From NCBI GenBank assembly GCA_963402885.1, contig OY727100.1, positions 8,295,501 to 8,359,500 of the forward strand: a DNA stretch of 64,000 nt, read 5' to 3'. Numbering within the stretch: position 1 is the first letter of the stretch; each line of letters begins with the position of its first letter. Position numbers and translations under genes: made by a program. Under the pieces are notes generated by a model. It was not told where the DNA came from. It did not search any database and was given only the letters and a program-made list of their open reading frames with translations. Positions 43,701 to 55,700 of the stretch are shown here, in pieces. This DNA is from Antedon bifida (taxonomy: Eukaryota; Echinodermata; Crinoidea; Comatulida; Antedonidae).

Positions 43701-46700
43701 CAAGGTCATGATGCATGAGTGTCGGTGTACTTGAAAGTTTTTCCCCAATGGTCTGGATCTACGTAACTAATGACAAAGCCTGTATTATTAAGCCACTCGA
43801 GCCTAGAAATTCTGGTTTATTAAGACATGTTGTCTATTTCGTTACAATCCTACGTTTTTATTCAGTGGTAGTCAATTCATTATTCTAGATAATAGTGAAT
43901 TTAACCACACACTTGTCAGAATGCATATCTAAGCTTGTGTAAAACAAAATAGGCATAATGTGTTATTTACCCTTAGTCAAATTAAGTTTAATAAAAAAGA
44001 ATAAATAAAAAAGGTTTAATATTATAATATAAATAAAGTACTTGATGAGTATTAGTCAAATAGGCATAATCCATAGTTTTTTTCTTCGTAAGATTAGGTA
44101 GATTCTTGTTATCGAGCAAATTCTCAGGATAAATTTAATTTTAAATCAAGTAAAACTTAGTCATCATTTTTTTCTAAAAACAAATTCGTAAGTATTATAT
44201 AAGTAATTAGATGTGCGCAAGCTCGGTGGTCTAGAGGTATGAACGACAGGCTAGTGATCTGGAGGTCGTGGGTTCGAGTCCCACCCGAGAACTACTTTGC
44301 GATTTTTTTCGCAAGTATTCTCAAATGTACTTAGTATAAAGTACAAATTACCTCAGAGTAGAGCAAAACATCTAATTACTCAACTCCCTGACGCAAAACT
44401 ACAATGACAATCCTATTATATAAGTGAAATGATATCCTACTAGAAGGTCATTGCTATCCCAAAAGTTGATGTGTGTGTTCACCTATAAATATCTTTTCAA
44501 TACATATAAATACTTAAATCTTTTTTTCAACCAAATCAAATTGTTGGATGGATTTTATTTTACACTACTAAATAAATATTTGACAAAAATGTGCAATAGA
44601 CCGATCTTCAAAAGTCTGCAAAGTTGGATTTGTATAATCTATTGGAAGAGGCCATAAGTTTACTTTGTTTCAATGGAAATTCAAGGTTTTGCTTCATTTT
44701 TATATTGGTCTTCTGTTTTGCGTGGGTTTAATAATGATTTTACTAATAATCTTATAGTGTATTTGGCTACACGAAAGAGTCTCCATAAACTTACCTGAAT
44801 AGGATTAGGAATAATTGGTCAGCGATTCCATATAGTCTATGAAAAGTCATTTAATGCTTAATAGCTTCGGTTTTAATGGTTCCTTCTGCTTTCCAAATTA
44901 TTTAGCCTAAACACATTTCTTACAGAATTTGGAAACGTATCTATATTTAAACAATATCTTACAAAATAATTCCAGGTTGTACATTTCCAAATGAAATTGG
45001 TTTGTTTTACGAGAAAATAAAGTTTAATATTTAAAATGTTATCTTTTGATAAATTGGAACATTTCTAAAGATATAAGACATAGGCCTAAATTTTAATTAT
45101 TATACTGTCGGCGCCAAGGAAATGTTAATGTTCGAAAGAGAAGTACTAATCATGCAATTTACCGGTAATAACCACTACTACTCAAGCTCAACTACAGTAA
45201 TATGGGTTCTGATAATGGATTGCTGCAGAATCAATAAGTGAATTTTACTCAGTTAAACCAGGTTTCATAGATCTCCTTTTCTTTTTCCCTCCATGCTTAA
45301 ACGAACTTTGAAATCTGTTCAATTTAATTTTTGTGCAAGTACTTCATGTTCTTGATTTTCCTATTCTTTGTTAAGGTGGGTCGGTTTATGTAGACTTCTA
45401 AAACGTTAATAGACGTAACTTTTCAACAGATCCAATGCAGTTCTATCCAACACCACCACCCTGACCACCTAATTAAATACTTAGTTATATACATTATATT
45501 GGCAGAGTCTGCTCCTTATAATACTTTCCCTCAAACCCCTAAATCCACCCGTTATTTTAAGGTATGTAATTAATTTCACTTGAATCGTTACCTTTACAAA
45601 GGCACTATATACATTTCATTCTGTGAAGTGCACGAGGCAGAGGCCTATTACTTTTAACTTCGCCATTCAAACACCTAACACTTACATAAATCCTTTTAAG
45701 CACAAGGACAACATTTTGAAATTTATCTTTTGAGCTTGTAAGTACTAACGTACAAACTACAACGGATACCTTTAGCTCTTGCAACAATAATTATTCATTT
45801 CAAAATAATCGGTTTGTAGATACGCAGTTGTGTTAATAAATTGACAACAGATTGAACTATCGGAATACCATCACATTCTACATTCTTAAGTGGAGTTTAA
45901 GTATTTTATCTAATCTTTTGGGATTTCCTGACATATCTGGATATAATTTAATTGTTTAAAAATGGATGGTTACTGAACTTCAAGGCATCACTACCATTTT
46001 ACGCCTATTTTGTTTTCTTATTTGATTATATAACTCAACTTTCATTATGCTTCATACAGCGATAATCGTTACTTAAACTTCGTATTTTGTTTAAAAATGT
46101 TTATTATCAATTTCTTATAAGTATAGCAGTTAGTGCTATTATGAACAAACAGTAGTTTTTAAATGTTTTTACGCATTGATATAATTTCATATATACTATT
46201 GAGAGAGTTCACCATTCAGAGAGTTCACTCAATACTATGAGTGCGCGGGTTGAGAGCTAGCATCATAACCTTTTTATTCCGAATATATCTTGTTAAGCGG
46301 CCAAGTGATTATAAATAATTAGTTATTATTATATAAACAAATATTCATGATTAGTGTATTTAATATTTTTAGTATTCAACAGTACTTATCCTTGACCTTT
46401 TAACAAACGTATTACCACTGACATTTATGTTTAATTCATCATCTCTGCAATTCTCCAACTATACTTTCAATTATGATATTAACCTTGCGTGTGTGATGTC
46501 AGATACTACTGGTGGTATATATTGCATTATGAGTTTATTGCCCGCGTTTCTATACCGTACTTCACATCTTATTTGACCCATATTCATATTACTAAAACAG
46601 CTTCCACCCAGGAATAAGGATAGGGCTTAGTTTCAATACCCGTTTCACTGTGGAATTCGATTTTGTTGAGATTTTCCTCTGCTTGTTTCAAGCTTAATAA

Positions 46701-49700
46701 CCATTTATTGTTGTCGTCAGTTTAGTCATTGGTATTACGAAAGCCTAAACCTGCCACATATGTATAACTATTATTCAATTACTGTACTATGTCGGAAGTT
46801 TCAACATAGCTATTCATCTGGCAGGATTAGGCTTTCGTAGGTTTCATTCATACCTGTCATTCTATAGTATCATTAGCTCGGAACTCTGGTTAGCGACGAG
46901 AGCACGGTGTAATAATGACTTACCCTTGCTTTAAGTGGGGGTACATAAATATCGCCTTCTATTAAGAATGGTTCTTCTAAACCGTCTGCTATTGCTGAAA
47001 ATACATAAAAATAAACATTACATTAATGATGATATATAATAACTGATTTAATGAGAAAATAGAATAACCAGTTAAACTTGGTTGCCACTAGGATCAATCG
47101 CAAGGACGTAAACGCAAAACAAGCGAGTTGACCAATGAAAGTGACAGTTCGCTTGCGTTGCGCTTATGTCTGTGGGTCACATCTTCCTAGTGCAAACCAA
47201 CATTTGACATTGCATCTATCGCACTAGCATTACAACAGTGTTGTAGAAGGGTATACAAAATTACAAACATATACAGAGAAAAAAGCAACAAATCGGTTCA
47301 AAAGGACACTAGTTAAACGGCAATACAATATCCCGATTAAAGACAATTCCGGAAGTAATCGGTTCGCTTTCACATTATATTTTGGCGTTGGAACATTACT
47401 GGGGCGTAACTGATCCTTGTCTGTTTTTTTCAAATATGGATTGCTATCTAACATAGCCTACCTGTATTTATAAATGCATTGTCTTCTAATATAGCACCCA
47501 TACCGTCTTTTTCGCTATCATCAGGTTTCTTAGAGTATTCTGAAAGAGTCATTATAGATATTTTGATTACAAGATTCTAGCAATTAAGTCCGTTACACAG
47601 TGTCGAAGTTTTAGTTTACATCCATTTGATTTTTGTTAAAAAGGCCAGGCAGTTGACTAATAAAATGTCAGTCAATCACTTAACTAGTTTGTAAACCAAT
47701 CATTTGATAATAATAGATCTTAAACAACAATCGGTCAGAATAGTTAGTGAATTGGAATTTTTAAAAGAACTATACAATTACCTTCTGATGATGGTGGCGC
47801 CGGAGGGTGTGCACAGTCCTAAAAAAAATAAATTAAAACTTTATTATTTTGTAAGCCTATATATAAAAGTAAAATCAGTTATGATAAACTTGGACTTTGG
47901 GTAATTTTTAGGCCAAAAATGTGGTCATGCAGGCCCATAGACCTAAGAAATTTGTCAAGGTACAATACAAGTATATAGCATAGGTATTTTATAGACATTT
48001 AAATTAAAACCAGTAGGCCTATGTAAAATGAATAAATACGTCGTGGTTGTGACTGCACGAAAGATAAATATTGGTAAATGTACTTCATCTGAAGAATGTG
48101 GTACAACAACCCACATCTTTAGTTAGACATGACACAGTACCGGAATCGGCTGCATCTTTTCCTTCAATTTGAGTAAATTGGGATCTAGTAGACCTACAAA
48201 CCACATCCCGGTAACTTTATTTCAGCCTGGACAAGCCTGTATATTTTGGGTTACATTACAAATGCATTTCGCGTTTCCAACGAGAAACATTTAGAAAAAT
48301 TACCCTTACACTATTTTTGGGGTGGGAAGCCAGACCTTGCTCATTAGCTACCGTTCCGTATTAAAGATGTATTGTCTTCCAACAAAAAATGTTAAAAATG
48401 AAGAATAAAATAAATCATACTTTGAATAGGTTATTTTGTAGTTTTAATAAAGCAAATCACTGTAGAAAAAAACTTTACAAAATAAATTACAACCAAAACC
48501 TATTGGCTAACAGCCAATTTGACTATGTTTTGCTTTAACAGTTTTTTCAGGTAAATACATTTCTTTTCGATCTTTTCGATCTTTTACCTATGTAAAATTA
48601 AAATGGCATATTTAACAAATTTGTTTCAGGGGAAAAATACCTCTTTAACCTCTGTTAAATTTATCCATGGTTAAAATAAAGATTCCTGATTGTTACTATT
48701 ATTATTTTTTCCCTCAATTTTCTAGAAGTTATTTTTTTCAACCCAAATATATATGTACACAACTGATATTGTTGCACTCCGTCTGAACACCATCTTTGTC
48801 TCGTAAATTATCGTGAACATTAACTTGATCCGGTGTCCTAAAATTGTGTCACCCGATTACTCCGAACTCCGAAAATGATGATATGATACCAACAGGGAAG
48901 AAAAATAAGCACGCACGCCTTGTCAGCACATTATACATTTACAGCAAATGACGAAAGTATAGCTGATTATTATGTTTAATTTACTGGATCCAGGTGCAAA
49001 TTGGACGTTCAGAATTATCTATCGGGCGCCATTCGCCCGTGTTGCCCATTATCTTTATTCATTCACCTGATGACGTCAACATGCTACCCGCTAGCAGAAC
49101 AAGTTCATAGGTTTTCATTTTAATTTGATTACGTCAGTTATGTACTTTAGTTTATTCTTTAAGCTACCATCAAATAAAGTGTCTGAAAATGTAAACCATT
49201 ACATGTTTCATTTTTTTTTTCAATTGGCAACTAAATTATCAATGCACTTGTAATGATCTGTAAGACTCCTTTTGACGACGTTTACAGCAAGTTAGAAAGT
49301 TGGGTAGGGTTAGATCCAAAGGGGGATGTATTTTTTTATTTTCGATCACAATTTATTCAACCTTAAATGTTCATAACACAATTAATATTGTTATATAATA
49401 TTATTATGTTTATACATAATACTTATTTATTATTATTATTATTTTATCCACACTACACTACCTATGCAGGATTATTGAGTCCGCGTTTTCTCTTACATCA
49501 AGTTATAGGCTATTATAACTACTGTACTAGTAATAGTAGGCTACTCAAAATAATAACTACTCAAGCTTTTAGTTTACTATACAGTATATGTGTCGTTATT
49601 GGACTAATCGAGGCCATGACAAGCTATCGTGTATATTTCAAATACTATTGTGTAGAAGTTGCTAAGTACAACCCATCATAGCAGTTATTATTACATACAA

Positions 49701-52700
49701 TAAGTCAGACCTTAACGGATGGTCGATTATTTTATATTTGTCCTTTAATTGCGTATTCGAATTCTCTCGTTTCTATATTATTTGCAATGAATAGGACAAG
49801 ACTATCATGGGACTTTATCAAAAGGATAATTTAACAGCGTTCCATTATCCTATAAACTTGTAAATTGTGACAGCCGGAACTAAGACCTATTCGAATGAAA
49901 GGTGACGGCCAACTTATCGATAACTTTTAAAAATATATAATTGATATTATTTACTCAGAAGCAGAAGCTATAGATAACTTAATCCTACGGGATTAGAGGG
50001 ATTATTAAAGGTGCCAGGGTAAATCTCAGCGTTGAAATCTACAATTTATCCTGTGTATGTATGATCGCGTGTTATGTGAATCGCTATTGGATTAGGGCTG
50101 TTGCAATTTTCATACACGGAAGAGAAGTTGGTGATTTGTGTCGCAGCTGAATAAATTCATTTTGATATACGGCTTAACAGACTCGAAGTTAAATTTTTGT
50201 AATACACGGATTATTTTAATTTGACCCTTTTCCTGAATGCTTCCATGTACGATTTATATAATCAATTATTTGAAAACAGATGGTCCGTTGTGTTACTTTG
50301 TACTGAAGACTGCCATTACAATCAGGATCACAATGGTGTAGAGTGTTTTTGCTACACATCCAAATCCAGCAAGCATTATGATTACAGGATGGGAAAACAC
50401 ATTTTTCTAAATACCAAAACTACATTATTAAAGTACTGTACAATATAAGCCATTTACGCACTTTTCGATTTTGGTGAATCGTCATAAAGGAAGGTACTAA
50501 AGTCTACTGTGAATCAGAGCATTGGTTATATCCGTATTAACACTTTTACAAACATAACTATGTTATGGTTTAACTAGGTTACGGGTAAACTAGGTTACGG
50601 TTTGATTATATCCGACCATAAAAATGTATTGCCGTTTTCTAAATGTTGCACAAAATACGATTATAATTATAGTATGGACATGTATTGTGCATTGTACTTC
50701 ACAATGAGTCGGTATATTTAGGCCTTCTATCAATGGCCAATGAATATTCTTTAAAAAGTAAATGTGATGAATGTTTTGTTACTTCGAGGTTTAGGCCTAC
50801 TCTACGATATTTCCGTAAAAGACAGGTAAAATATGAAATGTTAAATAAAGCTTGACACATCATCAACATGTCAATAACCATAACTCATGTGGACTACTAA
50901 CCTATTATATGACGCTAGTTATTTTTTGACCGAAAGAAAGTTATTTCCCCGTGGAAAATGTATTGTCATAGGATACGTATACAACTTTAAAAAGTATTTT
51001 GATACAGTACTGTATATACGACCCTGGATTACGTTTTCTTTTTTGCTAACAGTATTCTCATTATTTTACTGACTCCACCAGTAAGTTTACTGTCGATTGT
51101 CTTCTCTTCTGAGTCCTATACTGTACCGGCTATTTCACCTAAATCTCCTATAATAACGTCAATAATATATCTGGAAAGCTTACATTTCACTCAGTGCTCG
51201 AGGTATACAGTACATCTCCAAGGAACTGGGCGTCATTTCTACTCCTATTTCATTTCTCTATAATATTCTCCCCTTTCTGTTTTATATTATATTTCTTCAT
51301 TCATCTGGTTGTTCGTGCTCAATTAGCGGCGCCGTACTCAAATCCAATTCAGGTTTTCATTTGTTTCAGAATTACTTTAATACTCGGTTAATGTCTACAT
51401 AGTTAATTTTTTATTTTATTTTTATTTCAACTTTATTTATAGAGGGTAAGCCTTCCAGCTGAACCCGCAGGCCAGCTGATATTCAGGGGCCCTCTTAAAA
51501 ATGACAAAATATATAAAACTATACTTAACTAATACGAATCTACTATAGACATTTAAATTTAAAACAGTTATATAAAAAAATAATTATCCAAAATAAAAAT
51601 AAAAAAAAAATTCAATTAGACAATTACGATAAAATGTGTTAAATATAATAATATCATTGAAAACATTTCCTGGCACTTAATTCTGGCTGCTTTACTTTAC
51701 CATTTTGATTAAGCTAGCTTTTTGCTTATTTGAGATCCAGCTATCCATATGGCATTGTTAATTTCTAGTAATTTTTCTACTTATAGCATATAGGCTAATT
51801 CTATTACTATAAGTACTCAGTTCAGACTTTTTACACCAGACAGACAAAATAACGTATCTTGTCAAAGTGGTAGACTTCACCTTAACGAAACCATATAACT
51901 TCCGCACTAAATATGATTGTTTTATTGAAATACCCTCAACATTCTATATTTTGGCTGCTCCCTCATCTTTCGTAAAAAATTCATTTTTTTTAAAACAAGA
52001 TGAATTTAGTATTTTCGGTGAAGTAGGTCAATATTGTTCATAAAGTGAAAATATTTTGGTCCCAAATGTGTGATGCGAAATGTGTGATGCTGATTGTTGG
52101 TCCCAAATGTGTGATGCGGCTTGTAAGGGTATTCGCTTCAGACATAAATCAGTGGTTTGTTCCAATATCGCTTCAGCTGGGGAATTTTAAAATCATATCT
52201 AACCATCTTTAGGTCAAGGTTTAGAATGAAACATTGAATTTACCTCCGAAGAGTAATCTGGATATTTATTGGGTCAGATTTTGAATTTTTCCAATGGTAG
52301 TGGGACCTGTATTGAGTAGACTGGAACCTGTTGAGGTTCTCTCACTGGACCTAACAATATGTTACTATGTGCGTGAGAAAATGCAAATATAATATTTAAC
52401 TTGATTTTAACTCAGGATTTAAGATGAACGCTGAGTGTATTGTACGTTTATACATTATTGTAAACTTTATTTTGTATTTTATCCGAAGCCGAATCCGAAG
52501 TCATTTTATAAATAACATTTTAATAACAACAATCATCTGCAATCATTTGTTTTACTCTAGGTAAAGTAATTACCACTTCCTAATATTGGGTTTTAATTAT
52601 AGTATTCACTCAATTTGTTACTCACTAAACTTTTACTACATTGTATTAAACCTATAGACTGGTATGAAACCGTTGAAATAATCTTCTTTACGCAATAATA

Positions 52701-55700
52701 ATAATGGACAATTTCATATATATTTTGTGTATGTGAAGTATTAATATGGTATTTAGTTAAAACACTTGGGAAGAGGAGAAGATTTATTTTTATGCAATCT
52801 CAACCAATGACCGCGACTGAATATAAAAATCGTATTCCCTACAAGGCATTAACATTTCCTAACATTCATTGATGGTTGCAGGGTTATTGTCCACAAGGAT
52901 TGCAATTCTCACCCAATCTTGAAAACAGAAGGTTTTGCTTAAACGATGAATTCAATTCAAAGTGAAACACTTTTTTTTTAAATGAATATTAATAATAATA
53001 GGCCTATAGTTTACCTCTTGTTTTACGCAATTTTAAACGAATTTTAAAATACAAACGTTTTGTCCTTAGGCCTCTATGTTTTTTTTTAAGTAAAAAGGGT
53101 TTCATCTTACTCAGTTTATTTATTTATAACTGCTATATACCATATTAATACGTTATTGTGAGATTAGTTTTTGTACCGTTACAATTGTTGGTTCTTACAA
53201 AAAGGATATCCAGTAATAATCTTATAAATTAACGTAATTTGTAATTTCTTCTCGTTGAATTTGTTATTTTACTACTTGGAGCTACTCTAGTCTTAGCTAA
53301 TGAAGTAAGTAAGTAAGTAAGTAAGTATAGTAAGTAAGTAAATTATAATAATAAAATAATAATATTAGGCCTAATTATAATAATTATTTAATATTACTAT
53401 ACTTTTTATGTTGAGATTTACCTGGTTATGAAAAGGATCAAATATTTGCATACTTCTGGAGAATATTAAAGCAAATGTGCAGTGTTTTTAGACGAGCGAG
53501 ATTTTTATTTTAATGTGGTACTTTTTGAATTTATTCGGCTTGTCTCGTAATTTTAGAAACGATGTCTGTGTGTGACAAAATCCGAATCGATCGAATATTA
53601 CCGTATTAAATATAATTAGTGTGACAGTTTTATGCAGTATACATGACATTTTATATAATGCTGACAAATCAAGAATAATATTCACTAATTTGATTAAGCA
53701 TTATTACCCATAAATGTTTAAAGTGATTATATATGGATATGTATGTATATGAAATCTTAACCACATCGATATAAAATACATACAGTTGGTAATTTAATCA
53801 TACGTGTTGGCATTAAGGCAAGAAACTCAAATCCAGATAGTTAAATTCACAAGTCATGTGTCCAGATTAGGTTACCGGTGAACCGGTCAAGATTTAAAAT
53901 GTGACATTAATACATTACTCGCCACAATCTCACTAAAGAAGAACACGTAGCAAAACAAAGAATAAGAGCGAAATGTCGAAATTCTAATATATTATTTAAA
54001 ACCTAGGGTTAGGACGCAACGAAAGAACGAACGAACGCGTAAAAGTAAGTAAATTGACCAATCACAACGACAGTTCAGATGCTACATCGCATTTTGATTC
54101 GCCAATTTATTTTGCGTTACATTTACAGCATTGAGTTTCGTCTTAGTTGGACGAAGGCTAATGAGATGGAAAAAAGATTGTTATTGTTCAGTTCAAACGT
54201 TCATTCCAATTTAAAATAAACCGCTGACTGAGCATCTAATTAAATTACGGGATAGGTCTACAACACGGATAGCAACCAATCACTGCTGTAAATATAAATA
54301 AGGATGAACATAATATGTTATGTTAAAGTAGCAATTCAAATATAATAGTACAATAAAAGTCAATTTTGTGTGATTTCAAACTTCACATCTCAACTAAAAA
54401 GCAATGGGGTTAAGGCTTAAACATCATTGGCTCCTCATATCCGTCTGTAATTGTGCAAAATTGTAAAAGTTCAAAATCACAGTAATGTATTCACACATTT
54501 AAATGCCACTACTTGGAAGTAATATTATTACATGCAACTAAAGACAAAACCTGGGTCACTTTCTCCAAAAGTAGACAGGCCTGTTAAAATTTAAAACTAT
54601 GCGTTGAACATTTGTCGGCTGCCACGTACTACTCTCAATAATTCTTGTTATTTCTCCTGGTAAAAGGCATTTTAATATGTATTGTTTCTGCTACCAAGAA
54701 TAGTTGGTCTTACCCGAACCGAAACCCCAGGTCTGTCATTCTATATTAGTAGGCCTATTGGTATATATATTTACAATTGCACCATCTCTAGACTATGTAG
54801 TGGGGAAAGATTACACCAACACATTTGATTTACATTAGACACCACTCACAGAGAGAAAATTTCCATAACGAGGTTTTTACCAATACACACATTGACATTG
54901 ATCGCTGTTGAAAACAGGAAAATGTACCGTATTTTCCCATCTACATATTTTCGACTATGACGCTTAATATTCAGAGATTAATTTGCAAGGGGTGATAGTA
55001 TTGTCAAGGGCATTAACATCAGGAAAAATTATAAAAAGATCATAAATCAATCTTAATGTACAAGCTACATCATTTTACGTTATGAGTCATCTTTATAGAC
55101 AATTATAAAGATAATCGTGCGTTTGATTAATGGAAATATAATTCTATAGTAAGGTGAATTCGAGGACACGGATTACAGCTGTACAACAGTTTTACATGTA
55201 TCGTCTGTTGCACAAGTAGTATAATCAAGTCAGTGACTTGTTTTGGTAAAACCTGATGTGTGATGGAGAACCCACATCACTAGCTATTGGCCTAATTCTA
55301 AAACCTAATTATATTTTTCGATTTTCTGTTGATATATTATTAGAAAAAATGTCATAGTTTCTCCATATATAGTGCCTAACTATTCTCTTCAATTTCAGCA
55401 CACATATCAGTACATTCATACTCCATGTTAAAATTGCGGTGCTGTTTTGGCTTCAAGCAAATTCTAGACCTAGCGTTAAACAAACTCCAACTCCAACTTT
55501 GGTATGTATGTTTGTTGACCACATACATTTTGGAAACACAGACAATCCTAGTATTATACCTAGATTTAAAACCAGAGAACCAGCTTTGGTACGCATGCTA
55601 ACCCCCTGCTAACCACATTTATATTATATAGACCTCTAAGTCTAATAATACGCCAGCAGTAAGGCCATGTTACATCTTAATACGACACACCTGATCAATT

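Larger units (their letters stand above)
38522..46923 (-). other. Intron 4 with several repeats
   Basis: An 8.4-kb intron. It contains a SINE-like piece (38640-38720), an ATT microsatellite (about 38760), inverted-repeat arm B (39968-40366), a 186-bp tandem duplication (43190-43562) and SINE copy 2 (44216-44402). No coding exon recognised. Confidence 0.75.

Noticed and set aside
44216-44290. Possible functional tRNA-Thr gene
   Set aside because: The T arm is perfect but the acceptor stem is incomplete, and the body and tail match another SINE copy.
49367-49681. 104-codon plus-strand frame rich in Leu, Tyr and Ile
   Set aside because: AT-rich intron sequence on the opposite strand; composition explains the apparent membrane-like character.
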